From NCBI RefSeq assembly GCF_001623075.1, contig NZ_LMCF01000024.1, positions 62,001 through 126,000 on the forward strand: 64,000 nt of DNA, in the 5' to 3' direction. The notes beneath the pieces were generated by a model. The model searched no databases. It was not told the DNA's origin and worked only from the letters and a program-made list of their open reading frames with translations. Made by a program: the position numbers and the translations under genes. This DNA comes from Pseudovibrio sp. Ad37 (GTDB lineage: Bacteria; Pseudomonadota; Alphaproteobacteria; Rhizobiales; Stappiaceae). Positions 9,288-17,999 of the stretch are shown here, one piece after another (position 1 is the stretch's first letter; each line of letters opens with the position of its first letter).

Positions 9288-9489
9288 TGCGAACCTGCGA
9301 GATTATATTTTGCAGCGAATTAAACGACATAATTTTTCCTTTATGACTTAAATATAGTAACTATACTTTATGTACATAAAGCCATTTGTCAACATCACCT
9401 CTTTTGGCCCCGGAATATTGAGAGTGTCACGGTCTCAAGCATGTTCCCCTTTTTGGGAAGGAAGAGGGGATGCAATCTTTAGAGATGTC

Positions 9490-9658
9490 GTGATGGCTGA
9501 AAAGTGTAATCCTGCGCAAATGTGGCGGCTCAACAGGTGCAAACCTTTATGGAGCTCTGGCATTGGCCAAAAAGATGATGGAATGCGATCAGGGAGGCTC
9601 CGTCCTCATTTGCGACGGAGATGAGCGTCATCTGAACATCCTTTAGGAAGATGATTGG
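9490..9658 (+). pseudogene. Remnant of a second Cds1-like gene
   Basis: This stretch aligns base for base with 8558-8729, the 3' end of the Cds1-like gene. Both encode ILRKCGGSTG, then NLYGALALAK, then DDW near the end. The fragment has a 6-nt deletion (15 nt reduced to 9 between Gly-Ser and Cys-Asp) and an in-frame TAG about three codons before DDW. Nothing like the upstream 290 codons is present between here and the VOC gene. I read it as the decayed tail of a paralogue, left by a tandem duplication or by transfer of a related copy. Confidence 0.85.
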
Positions 9659-9831
9659 GGGAGATGGTATTGGCATCCTAAACTACAAGCAGGCTTAGTT
9701 CGGGTAAGCTGGAGCTGGTTCTTGCCAGTTTGCTTTGGAGAAACACCAGTCGGTTCTGATTGTGTTCGCTATCAGCAATCACTGAGTCAACAAGTACCTA
9801 TAGGTTCGACGTAGATGGCCATTTTTACATA

Positions 9832-9857
9832 TCCAGGGTCGTTCTACAGACCCTGGA
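9832..9857 (-). terminator. Hairpin after DUF302 gene
   Basis: A perfect 9-bp stem (TCCAGGGTC with GACCCTGGA) has an 8-nt loop, 32 nt past the DUF302 stop. No clear T run follows on either strand, so it may stop transcription weakly or only protect an mRNA end. The rest of 9659-9888 shows nothing recognisable. Confidence 0.45.
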
Positions 9858-9888
9858 ATAGACTGAAGTTTTTGACGTGAAGTCTCGA

Positions 9889-10335
9889 CTATTTGGCAGC
9901 CTTTGAGGTCAGCTTCGCCAAAACACCGCGCATTTTCTCGATTACTGGGGACTTATCGACATTATCCAGATCCTTCATTGTTTCTTTCGGATCCTCATAA
10001 GCCAACCAGACCTGACCCTCGGAATCTTCATAGACCTGCACTTTGAGTGGTAGGAATAGACCTGCCCGCGGATCGATCTCCATCGCAGGTGTGCCAAGAG
10101 CCGGATTACCGAAAATCAGTAACTGGTTCGCTGGAATGGACATGCCAACTTTTTCGGCTCCTGCTGCATGATCAACACGAGCAAATATTGTTGCCCCTGC
10201 CTTTTGAGCAGTAGCCTCCAGTGCATCCATAGTCTCTTGCACTGCCTTGTTGGTGTTGACCTTGATAATATCTTGAGCCATGGCGGGATACAAACTTCCA
10301 AGTATTAGAGCTGAGGCCAGAAACAAACTACGCAA
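9889..10335 (-). CDS. Periplasmic DUF302 protein
   Basis: This 148-residue protein has a signal peptide (cleavage near PAMA-QD, residue 20) followed by a single DUF302 domain covering most of the rest. Its motifs IFARVDHAAGA, LLIFGNPALGTPAM and YEDSEGQVWLAY are family hallmarks. DUF302 proteins are small, often dimeric; their role is not settled. The start is TTG, chosen because AAGAAGGA sits about 8 nt upstream and the nearby ATG (10340) is out of frame. The Irr-like regulator gene begins 457 bp away on the other strand. Confidence 0.85.
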   Translation of the reverse strand: MRSLFLASALILGSLYPAMAQDIIKVNTNKAVQETMDALEATAQKAGATIFARVDHAAGAEKVGMSIPANQLLIFGNPALGTPAMEIDPRAGLFLPLKVQVYEDSEGQVWLAYEDPKETMKDLDNVDKSPVIEKMRGVLAKLTSKAAK

Positions 10336-10340
10336 ATCAT

Positions 10341-10792
10341 TATCCTTCTTGTGAAACTAATTCGACGTGGGGGACATAAAGTTAAATGCAACAGAAGCCC
10401 AACATAAACTCCAAGCTGAAGAAATAGAGCCTTTCCCCTACCGGAGTTTATTTATTTAACTATGGAAATATTCTGACTACATATAAATTATTTTCACATG
10501 ATCGTGTTTTGTGACTGGCAGCTACGGGATGAGGCTTTCAGCCACCTAGTAAACTTTATCCGAGTAGCGACATCATCTAAACGAATTGTCTCAGTCCTTG
10601 ATGGGACCGCCAAGCGAGGGATTATGATCGTTCGTCCCTCGACGCCACCTGCTGTATTTGAAGTTTTGATTTCTAGTTGCGAATGCTTCTTAATTGCAAT
10701 AAGTTTGTCTCTAGTGAAACTCAGCTCGAAGACTTCGACTGTTGAGGACGGAATAAGCCCGACTTTGCGCACACCATCAAGGAAGGCATCTT
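10341..10792. other. Divergent intergenic region, unclear content
   Basis: This 452-bp region between the DUF302 gene and the Irr-like gene is AT-rich near 10430-10500. Two overlapping open frames (minus 10494-10772, 92 codons; plus 10498-10827, 109 codons) face each other. Neither has a ribosome binding site or a recognisable domain. The minus frame could be a gene remnant. Confidence 0.4.
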
Positions 10793-11221
10793 ATGTCGAC
10801 AAATACAGCTGCAGATACCTCAATTGACTTACCTACTAAATTTCGAAGTGCTGGATTGCGTTTCACAAAGCAAAGGTGCCTCATTGCAGAGCACTTATTT
10901 TCTGGTGGTCATCGGCATATAGACGCTGCCATGCTGTATGCAGAGCTTCTCGCAAACGGCAAGCACCTGTCTCTTGCCACAATCTACAACGCACTACGCG
11001 ATTTTGAGCAGCATAATCTCATCCGGCGCATTGCAGTCTCAGCAGATAAGGTGTGGTATGACACGGATATTGGCGATCATCGCCATTTCTATGTTCCCAC
11101 TGAAAATCGCATTATGGATTGCCCTGATCAGAAGCTATCACTCGCAAAGTTTGCCGATCCCCCAGAGGGGTATCAAGTGACGAGCATCGACATAGTTGTA
11201 CACTTGGCACCCAAAAATTAA
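10793..11221 (+). CDS. Fur-family regulator, Irr-like
   Basis: This 142-residue transcription factor has a Fur winged helix (about 15-85, with LRFTKQRCLIAEHLF and HLSLATIYNALRDFE). A short dimerisation part follows with DTDIGDHRHFY (His96, His98). That motif and the reduced C-terminus, lacking the CxxC zinc pairs of Fur and Zur, match the Irr branch of Alphaproteobacteria, which senses iron through haem status. No CP-type haem regulatory motif is evident at the N-terminus. GGAAGG sits 6 nt before the ATG. Targets are not known, but no iron-uptake genes are adjacent. PerR is a less likely alternative. Confidence 0.82.
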   Translation: MSTNTAADTSIDLPTKFRSAGLRFTKQRCLIAEHLFSGGHRHIDAAMLYAELLANGKHLSLATIYNALRDFEQHNLIRRIAVSADKVWYDTDIGDHRHFYVPTENRIMDCPDQKLSLAKFADPPEGYQVTSIDIVVHLAPKN

Positions 11222-11315
11222 AGTTGGTGCTAGCAAACTCCAATGTCAGGCAGTTTCTTTCAAGATGATACCACTCTTCCATCCCACATCTTGTGCCTCT
11301 CTCAAAACAGCGAAA

Positions 11316-13610
11316 TCAAGAACGCCTGCGAGACTTAGACAGTGACACGGGAATAGCCTTGCTCGTTGGGGTGCCGGATTGATCGCCTACGGAGTAAACT
11401 GGAACGAGGACATTCACCTCCGGGAAGTAAGAGGCGATGCAGCCCTGTGGCATGTCGTAGGGCACCACCTGAAAATCGAGAGCACGCCGATTGCGTCCAT
11501 CTTCGCTCACCGTCCCGATATCAACCTTTTCACCCTTGGAAACACCCGCTCGTCGCATGTCGATCGGGTTCATGAACACCACCTTGCGCCCGCCAGAGAT
11601 ACCTCGGTAACGGTCGTTGAGTGTGTAAACGGTGGTGTTGAACTGATCGTTGGATCGAAGGCTCTGCAAGGTGAACGTGAGCTTGGGGGCTCTGGAGGTT
11701 TGCTGTGCCGATGTCGCAAGCGGAAGCGAGTAGCCGGAAAACTCAGCTTTGCCGGACTTTGTTGCCCACCTTCGGTCGGCAATCGGATTACTCAGATAAA
11801 ATCCGCCCGGCGTTCGCACCTGGCCGTTAAACCCGGCAAACTCGGGCAGCACTTCCTCAATCTTTTCCCGAATGCGATCGTAATTCTCAATGTAATGCGT
11901 CCAGTTGACCACCTTGTTGCCAACGGTCGCTCTGGCCAGTCCGGCAATAATCGCAGGTTCTGACATCAAAAGATCAGAGGCTGGCGGATTTACTCCAGTA
12001 GATCCATGGATTCTGGAGAGTGAATCCTCCACAGTGACCATCTGCTCACCAGAACGCTGGTCGTCGTATTCAGTGCGGCCCAGGCTAGGCAGAATATAGG
12101 AGAGGGCACCTGTCATCAGATGACTGCGGTTCAGCTTGGTTGCTATGCTCACCGTCAGGCGACATTTGCGTATGGCTTCTTCTGTCAGGTTTGTGTCCGG
12201 CGCAGAGCGGGTAAAATTGCCTCCAAGGCTCATAAAGACCCGCAGCTTGCCCTCATTCATCATCTTGATGGATTCAACAGCATCAACACCGGCATCCATC
12301 GGCGGTTCAAACTCAAAGGCTTGCTGCAAAGAGGTGAGAAATTCCTCAGAAGGGTCAGAGGTAATGCCCATACGGCGAATACCCTGCGTGTTCGCATGGC
12401 CCGGCATAGGGCAAGCTCCAGCCCCCCGCTTGCCAACGTTTCCGCGAATAAACAGCAGGTTCATCATCTCGCGGATTGTTGCAACAGAGTGTTTGTGCTG
12501 GCTGATCCCTGTGCCCCACGTGATGATCGGGCGATCTGCCTGCACATAAATCGCAGCTGCTCTTTCAATCTCGTCGCGGGAGAGGCCAGACTGGTCTTCA
12601 ATCTCTTTCCAAGGCGTCAGTTCAAGCGCTTTCTCATAGCTCTCAAACCCGTTGCAGTTCTCTTCAATAAACACCCGGTCAATATGGCTATGGGTGAGTA
12701 TGCGCTCATAGTCCCACGCCAGAATGGTCTTCACCATGCCGCGTACAGCCGCCATGTCACCGCCCAGCTTCGGGGTGAAGAAATGGCTCGCAACAGGTGC
12801 GGAACCAAACCGCATCATCTCCAACTGGTTCTTGGGGTCTGCGTAGCGCTCCAGTCCGCGCTCTTTAAGCGGGTTAAAGGAGATCACATGTGCGCCGCGC
12901 TGGGTGGCTGCACGTAACACCGGCAACATACGCGGGTCAGTCGAGCCCGGATTGTGGCCAAAAACAAAGATGGCATCCGCTTTGGAGAAGTCTTCCAGAC
13001 GAACAGTGGCTAAACGGCTGCCTATCGCTTCTTCAAGCGCAATTCCGCTGGCTTCGTGGCACATGTTGGAGCTGGACGGGAAGTTGGTGGAGCCATAAAC
13101 ACGCCCAAACAACTGGTAAAGGAAGGCGGCCTCGTTGCTCGCATGACCGGAGGTGTAAAACACGACCTCTTTGGGATCTTTGATGCCCCGCAGTTCTGCA
13201 CCAATCTCCTTGAAAGCTTCAGCCCAACTGATCTCGTTATAGCGGTCCGTTATTCTGTTATAGCGCAGCGGCGCTGTCAGACGACCCTGATCCTCAAGGT
13301 CAATGTCGGAAAAAGTCTGCAGTTCAGAAACCGTGTATTCCTGAAAGAAAGAGTCTGTAACCCTCTTATCTGTCATCTCGGTGGCCACGGCTTTGACGCC
13401 GTTTTCACAAAACTCGATGGACGAAGTCTTTTCAGGGTCAACCCACGCACAGCCAGGACCAATAAAACCTTCAGGCTGGTTGGTTTTCAAAACTGTCTGG
13501 ATTCCTGAAGTAAGCGACGTGTTTTGCAACAGAGCCTGACCACAGCTCCACACGGCACCCCAGCCACCAGCGGGAGCTGTTGATTTCTTTGCAATAATAG
13601 TGTCGGACAC
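11316..13610 (-). CDS. FdhF/YdeP-family molybdopterin oxidoreductase
   Basis: This 764-residue protein belongs to the molybdopterin (bis-MGD) oxidoreductase superfamily, close to the formate dehydrogenase-like YdeP group. It has FYTSGHASNEAAFLYQLFGR, the cofactor-region motif SNMCHEASG with Cys184 as possible Mo ligand, and a C-terminal dinucleotide-binding domain from about 640. N-terminal cysteines C54 (GPGCAW) and C68 (FCENG) are present, but a complete four-Cys iron-sulfur motif is not obvious. No selenocysteine codon is needed. YdeP has been linked to acid resistance in E. coli; the substrate is unknown. The GTG start has GGAG 6 nt upstream. It lies 46 bp after fdhD, whose product should activate it. 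Confidence 0.86.
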   Translation of the reverse strand: MSDTIIAKKSTAPAGGWGAVWSCGQALLQNTSLTSGIQTVLKTNQPEGFIGPGCAWVDPEKTSSIEFCENGVKAVATEMTDKRVTDSFFQEYTVSELQTFSDIDLEDQGRLTAPLRYNRITDRYNEISWAEAFKEIGAELRGIKDPKEVVFYTSGHASNEAAFLYQLFGRVYGSTNFPSSSNMCHEASGIALEEAIGSRLATVRLEDFSKADAIFVFGHNPGSTDPRMLPVLRAATQRGAHVISFNPLKERGLERYADPKNQLEMMRFGSAPVASHFFTPKLGGDMAAVRGMVKTILAWDYERILTHSHIDRVFIEENCNGFESYEKALELTPWKEIEDQSGLSRDEIERAAAIYVQADRPIITWGTGISQHKHSVATIREMMNLLFIRGNVGKRGAGACPMPGHANTQGIRRMGITSDPSEEFLTSLQQAFEFEPPMDAGVDAVESIKMMNEGKLRVFMSLGGNFTRSAPDTNLTEEAIRKCRLTVSIATKLNRSHLMTGALSYILPSLGRTEYDDQRSGEQMVTVEDSLSRIHGSTGVNPPASDLLMSEPAIIAGLARATVGNKVVNWTHYIENYDRIREKIEEVLPEFAGFNGQVRTPGGFYLSNPIADRRWATKSGKAEFSGYSLPLATSAQQTSRAPKLTFTLQSLRSNDQFNTTVYTLNDRYRGISGGRKVVFMNPIDMRRAGVSKGEKVDIGTVSEDGRNRRALDFQVVPYDMPQGCIASYFPEVNVLVPVYSVGDQSGTPTSKAIPVSLSKSRRRS

Positions 13611-13656
13611 GCCGGACTCCTCAGGCTCTTAAAACGCCCACGAACTTGATGAGTCG

Positions 13657-14421
13657 CTAGCTGTAGCGTGTGAAGCTGTATCCACGGTTGCAACTAAACA
13701 GATTTAAACAATTCTCTTGTGCTAGCTTGACAGCCAGATCGCTGGGCGTTGCCATCACGGCAAGCGTTCCCACTCGGGCACTGACGGCTTTTTGCACCAG
13801 ATCAGAGCTGCACCGGCTTGTTGTGATGACCAGATCAACGGATTCACCACTGCGCACGCCAGCACCAAGCGCTTTGTCCATGGCGTTGTGTCGGCCAATA
13901 TCTTCACGCACAGCCAGTAGCTTATCACCACAACATACCGCAGCTGCATGCAAGCCTCCGCCATAAATACCGTTGAGTGTTTGCTTGGATTGCATCGCTT
14001 CAAACATGGCCCCAATGCTCGCGGTTTTGGGAGCAGGCTGCTGGGAAAGCGGGGTGAGGGCACGTAAGGCGGCACGAATGCTATCAAGACCGCACAGGCC
14101 ACAGCCAGACGTTCCGGTCAGCAGGCGCTTGCGCTTCAAAGCCGTGAAGAACAACTCATCATCAATATCCAGATTGACGCTGATGCCTTCCTCGCCATGC
14201 TCATTCAGATTGATCGAGCGCACATCGCTGATGGAGGACACAATCGACTCGCTAATAGCAAAGCCAACGGCAAAGTCTTCCAGGTCTCTGGGCGTGGCCA
14301 TAAACACAGCAAAGCCTTCTCCATTCAACGTCACCGCAATGGGGACTTCTGGAGGAAGTTTTCTGCCTTCAGCAATCGGTGTTTGCCACTCAGGGTCCAG
14401 AATAGACAACCCAGACTCCAC
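13657..14421 (-). CDS. fdhD: Sulfurtransferase FdhD
   Basis: This 254-residue protein is predicted to transfer sulfur from IscS to the molybdenum cofactor before insertion into formate-dehydrogenase-type enzymes. The signature TGTSGCGLCGLDS carries the CxxC pair (C107, C110), and the later motifs VREDIGRHNAMDK and TTSRCSSDLVQK are typical. The start is GTG. It sits between the patatin gene (18 bp upstream) and the YdeP-like gene, so the three form an operon and the YdeP-like protein is its likely client. Confidence 0.93.
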   Translation of the reverse strand: MESGLSILDPEWQTPIAEGRKLPPEVPIAVTLNGEGFAVFMATPRDLEDFAVGFAISESIVSSISDVRSINLNEHGEEGISVNLDIDDELFFTALKRKRLLTGTSGCGLCGLDSIRAALRALTPLSQQPAPKTASIGAMFEAMQSKQTLNGIYGGGLHAAAVCCGDKLLAVREDIGRHNAMDKALGAGVRSGESVDLVITTSRCSSDLVQKAVSARVGTLAVMATPSDLAVKLAQENCLNLFSCNRGYSFTRYS

Positions 14422-14439
14422 TTCTTTCTATTCTTCTTA

Positions 14440-15285
14440 TCAAGAGATTAGGTAGTTCTCGATCTTTTGGTCAAGCTCAACCTTTACCTCATCACGAAGC
14501 CCGGCGCTATCCTCCAATATTTCTCGTGCCTTCAAAAAATCAAGCACTTGATATTGCTTGATGTTTGGGAAGATCGAAAGATCAGGTGCGCGCATCTTCA
14601 ACTTTTCCTGAGAAATGGTCTGCATGAGGATCTGGGTCGCCCCAAACACGCTTTCTGTCGCACTAGGAAAATCGCGTTTTTTACTTCTTTTGGGCGTGCC
14701 GACTACATCCACCGCAATCACCATGTCACAATCGCTCGGTAGTGCATCAAAGGGCAGCGGGTTTACAACGCCGCCATCAATGAGAACGGTATCGTTCAGG
14801 TGCACAGGCCGGAAGACAAACGGAATAGCGATACTGGCTGAGACCGCATCCACCAGATTACCTTCTGAAAACCGAACTTCCTCTGCCTTGTAGTAATCCG
14901 CGGCAATGGCCTGAAACGGGATGGAAAGCTCGGAAAAATCGTTCTTCAGCACATCCCCCACAAAGACTTCAAGCACGCGTTTGGAATCAAACTGACCAAT
15001 GCTGGACTTACCACCAAGCAGATCCGCAAAGCGTTTGGGCATACTCACTTCAACCAGCTTGCTGAGCACCTTCTTCCACTCGCCAAGTGTTTCAAGAGTA
15101 TACGCCTCAAGCTCGTCTCCGCTCACGCCACCTGCATATCCTGCACCAATCAAAGCGCCGATGGATGTACCGGTTATGGCATGAGGTGTGATGCCCATGT
15201 CATCAAGAGCTTGCAAAACCGGGATATGGGAGAGACCACGGGCGCCTCCGCCACCAAGGGCAAGGCCAATCTTGGGAGTGCTCAT
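14440..15285 (-). CDS. Patatin-like phospholipase, RssA family
   Basis: This 281-residue predicted serine lipid hydrolase has the oxyanion loop LALGGGGARG (8-17), nucleophile Ser41 in GTSIG, and catalytic Asp170 in DGG. The complete Ser-Asp dyad suggests an active cytoplasmic or membrane-associated acyl hydrolase. No signal peptide or membrane segment is seen. It is the first gene of the patatin-fdhD-ydeP operon, although a functional link with the molybdoenzyme is not evident. Its promoter region is shared with the divergent luxR gene and contains a perfect palindrome. Confidence 0.88.
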   Translation of the reverse strand: MSTPKIGLALGGGGARGLSHIPVLQALDDMGITPHAITGTSIGALIGAGYAGGVSGDELEAYTLETLGEWKKVLSKLVEVSMPKRFADLLGGKSSIGQFDSKRVLEVFVGDVLKNDFSELSIPFQAIAADYYKAEEVRFSEGNLVDAVSASIAIPFVFRPVHLNDTVLIDGGVVNPLPFDALPSDCDMVIAVDVVGTPKRSKKRDFPSATESVFGATQILMQTISQEKLKMRAPDLSIFPNIKQYQVLDFLKAREILEDSAGLRDEVKVELDQKIENYLIS

Positions 15286-15366
15286 TGAAAGCCTGATCCT
15301 TTAATAACTCTCATTAAAAATATAGGTGCTCTGGTTTGCTTTCCAATTGAAAACCGAGAGAAATAC

Positions 15367-15379
15367 CGTGATAATCACG
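15367..15379. promoter_or_regulatory. Palindrome between patatin and luxR genes
   Basis: CGTGAT-A-ATCACG is a perfect inverted repeat, 81 nt upstream of the patatin start and 121 nt upstream of the luxR start. A second palindrome, ATCAATTGAT, lies at 15425-15434. Either could be an operator; neither is a standard 18-20 bp lux box. Confidence 0.5.
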
Positions 15380-15500
15380 AATGACGAACATAGATAAACA
15401 ATAGATGGGCACTGGGGCAAACATATCAATTGATTTGGTGGCAGTTAAGCACACAGCTTGGCTGGTTGATATGAAGCAAGGCTCCAATCTTGCGGTGTAA

Positions 15501-16268
15501 ATGATGAACTATTCCATGGGTTATCCGGCAGGCTTTGATCGAAATCTACTGCAGTTTTCTCAAGATCTATGGAACTGTTCGTCCCTGCAAAGCCGCTGGG
15601 AAGAACTTACCAGTTTTGCTGAAAAGCTGGGGTTTGAAAAGGGTGCCTACATCATCGTTCCCAAAATCGAAGGCCGTGTAGAAGACCGGCAGCCGATTTG
15701 CTTGTCAAATCACGCAGATGATTGGGTCGATCATTACAACAGCCATCATTACTACTTCAAAGATCCCGGTATGGATCACCTGCTCAGCGGCAAGAAAGCG
15801 GATCAGCTCTGGACGGATTACACCGTCAGACCAACCGGGAAGATTGATGAAGGCTTCTTCCATGATGTCCGCTCAGCGGGGTTGAAGTTTGGGGTGACCA
15901 TCCCGGTGGACTGCTCCAACAAGCATTTGGTCGGTGGTGCCAGCTTTGCCTCTTGTGAACGGACACAGCTCGGCTTTGATGCACAGATGACGGCAAAGTA
16001 TCCGATCCTGAAAGGTGCGGTGCAACTTTTCCATACCTACGCGCAAGAACCTGAAACCCTGAGTGAGTTTTTCGGGTTCACGCCGAGGGAGCATGAATGT
16101 CTGCTGTGGTTGACGGCGGGGAGGGCAAATAAAGAGATTGCCCACATCCTGAATCTCTCAGAGAAAACCGTAGAACATCACATCAAACGGGCCTGCAAAA
16201 AGCTGCGAGTGACGAACCGTACGCATGCCGTTGCTCGTGCTATGACCTTTCAGTTGCTTTCGCCCTAG
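15501..16268 (+). CDS. LuxR-family regulator with autoinducer domain
   Basis: This 255-residue quorum-sensing-type regulator has an autoinducer-binding domain (about 25-165) and a GerE-type helix-turn-helix (about 188-250, TPREHECLLWLTAGRANKEIAHILNLS). The residues that contact acyl-homoserine lactone in TraR are matched: W75, Y79, D88, P89, W104 and G131, at nearly the TraR spacing. It may therefore bind an AHL or related signal. No luxI-type synthase is in the window, so it is locally a LuxR solo. ATG at 15501 or 15504 may be the start. It faces the patatin operon across 215 bp. Confidence 0.9.
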   Translation: MMNYSMGYPAGFDRNLLQFSQDLWNCSSLQSRWEELTSFAEKLGFEKGAYIIVPKIEGRVEDRQPICLSNHADDWVDHYNSHHYYFKDPGMDHLLSGKKADQLWTDYTVRPTGKIDEGFFHDVRSAGLKFGVTIPVDCSNKHLVGGASFASCERTQLGFDAQMTAKYPILKGAVQLFHTYAQEPETLSEFFGFTPREHECLLWLTAGRANKEIAHILNLSEKTVEHHIKRACKKLRVTNRTHAVARAMTFQLLSP

Positions 16269-16289
16269 GCCGTCGCAACTTTAAGGGGT

Positions 16290-16504
16290 AGGGGAAAATC
16301 CCCCATTGTTATGAGTTGTGCATTTATGCATAATCAAAATTGCTAGAGGTTGCACTTTAGCTCCTGCATGGCAACTTTTCGCCTCGTGCAGTTGTTTGTG
16401 GTAGTTTATCAATTTGATCTGTTGGTTGGGCACAGGCTGTCGTTGTCCAACTGAAAGTGTAGATAAATTTAACTCCTCCGAAGCTTGCTTCGGAGGTTTT
16501 TTTT
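16290..16504 (+). ncRNA. Candidate small RNA
   Basis: The 205 nt after the luxR stop has no gene but holds a short GGGGA/TCCCC hairpin (about 16291-16303) and an 8-bp stem-loop (16425-16432 with 16444-16451, 11-nt loop). A very strong terminator ends at 16504. Terminators this far from the preceding gene often belong to a separate small transcript. No promoter was identified, so it may instead be a long luxR 3' untranslated region. Confidence 0.35.
16475..16504 (+). terminator. Strong intrinsic terminator
   Basis: A perfect 10-bp stem, CCTCCGAAGC with GCTTCGGAGG, has a 2-nt spacer (in practice a 4-nt loop) and is followed by eight T. It ends plus-strand transcription from luxR and/or the candidate small RNA. 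Confidence 0.92.
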
Positions 16505-16536
16505 GGCAATGACATCAGTCGGCACAAAAAAGTCGG

Positions 16537-16566
16537 AAAAAAAAGAGCGGCTCGAAAAGCCGCTCT
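16537..16566 (-). terminator. Terminator of purD
   Basis: A 9-bp stem (AGAGCGGCT with AGCCGCTCT) and a 5-nt loop precede a T run on the minus strand, 33 nt past the purD stop. Confidence 0.9.
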
Positions 16567-16598
16567 CTGTAAACTCAGGTTATTGGGTAAAGAACCGC

Positions 16599-17879
16599 TT
16601 AGTCCTGCTGCTCACGCTCAACAGCGCGCCAGCCGATATCTTTGCGGTAGAACCCGCCCGGCCAGTTGATCTTCTCAACGGCCGCATATGCTTTTTCACG
16701 CGCTTGAGAAACAGTCGCCGCCCGCGCTGTGATGTTCAGAACACGCCCGCCATTGGACAGCAGTTTGTCATCAGTAGAAACAGTACCGGCATGGAAAATC
16801 TCCACATCCGGGTCAGCAGCAGCCTCAGTCAGGCCTTTAATCTCACTCAACTTCTCATAGGAGCCCGGATAGCCCTTGGTCGCCATCACAACAGTGATCG
16901 CAGGATCTGTGTGCCATTCCGCGTCTACCAGATCCAATGTCCCTTCAGCGCAGCCAAGCAGAATCGGCAGTAGATCGGTCTTCAGGCGCATCATCAGAAC
17001 CTGACATTCCGGATCGCCAAAGCGCACGTTATACTCAATCAGCTTCGGACCGTCCTTCGTGATCATCAGACCTGCATAAAGCACGCCTTTGAACGGACAA
17101 CCCTGCGTTTTCATGTCTGCAATGGTCGGGTGAATGATCTCTCTCATCACCCGGTCCCTCATCTCCTCGGTCATCACAGGGGCAGGGGAGTAAGCACCCA
17201 TACCGCCAGTGTTCGGACCTTCATCACCATCGAACGCTCGTTTGTGATCCTGTGCTGTCGCCAGCGGGAGAGCATTCTTACCGTCTGAAAGAACAAAGAA
17301 GCTGGCTTCTTCGCCTTCAAGAAATTCTTCAACAACCACTTCTGCGCCAGCATCACCGAAGGCACCGTCAAAGCAGCTGGTGACTGCATCGAGTGCTTCC
17401 TGCTCGTTCATGGCCATGATGACGCCCTTACCTGCAGCAAGGCCATCTGCTTTCACCACGATCGGAGCGCCTTGCTCACGAATGTAGGACTTAGCAGCCT
17501 CGGCATTATCAAACCGGCGATATGCAGCGGTTGGCACGTTTGCGCGGGAGCACATGTCCTTGGTGAAACCTTTTGACCCTTCCAGCTGAGCAGCAGCCGA
17601 AGAAGGACCAAACACACGCAAACCAGCATGAGTAAGACTGTCAGACAGGCCATCAACCAGTGGAGCTTCCGGGCCAATTACAACAAAATTGATGTCGTGG
17701 AGGCGGCAGAACTCGATAACACTGCGATGATCAGTCGGGTCCAGTGCAATACACTTGGCAAATTGCTCGATGCCTGCATTGCCCGGGGCAACAAACAGTT
17801 CGTTCAGCACCGGAGATTTCGCCAGAGACCATGCCAGCGCATGTTCACGCCCGCCAGAACCGATCAGCAGAATATTCAT
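16599..17879 (-). CDS. purD: Phosphoribosylamine-glycine ligase
   Basis: This 426-residue ATP-grasp enzyme joins glycine to 5-phosphoribosylamine in de novo purine synthesis (cytoplasm). The N-terminal [16 protein letters not shown], the [10 protein letters not shown] motif, the ATP-grasp core ([13 protein letters not shown]) and [11 protein letters not shown] are all PurD hallmarks. I chose ATG at 17879: a longer frame reaches 17954, but homology begins at [10 protein letters not shown] and AGGG lies upstream. It is monocistronic with its own terminator and divergent from a GNAT gene. Confidence 0.95.
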   Translation of the reverse strand: MNILLIGSGGREHALAWSLAKSPVLNELFVAPGNAGIEQFAKCIALDPTDHRSVIEFCRLHDINFVVIGPEAPLVDGLSDSLTHAGLRVFGPSSAAAQLEGSKGFTKDMCSRANVPTAAYRRFDNAEAAKSYIREQGAPIVVKADGLAAGKGVIMAMNEQEALDAVTSCFDGAFGDAGAEVVVEEFLEGEEASFFVLSDGKNALPLATAQDHKRAFDGDEGPNTGGMGAYSPAPVMTEEMRDRVMREIIHPTIADMKTQGCPFKGVLYAGLMITKDGPKLIEYNVRFGDPECQVLMMRLKTDLLPILLGCAEGTLDLVDAEWHTDPAITVVMATKGYPGSYEKLSEIKGLTEAAADPDVEIFHAGTVSTDDKLLSNGGRVLNITARAATVSQAREKAYAAVEKINWPGGFYRKDIGWRAVEREQQD

Positions 17880-17999
17880 TGAAGTAGACCCTGAAAATAA
17901 GAAGGGAACAGGTTCCCCAGTTGTGCGTCTAGGATGTGATGCAGCCTGTAGCATGAGTATGGCTCACAGTAAACGAACAACAGCTCTGGAGAGACCAAA

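Noticed and set aside
11316-13610. Selenocysteine-containing formate dehydrogenase
   Set aside because: The gene has no in-frame TGA and the equivalent position is Cys184; the sequence belongs to the YdeP-like group.
15501-16268. A complete LuxI/LuxR quorum-sensing pair
   Set aside because: No acyl-homoserine-lactone synthase is encoded within the window.
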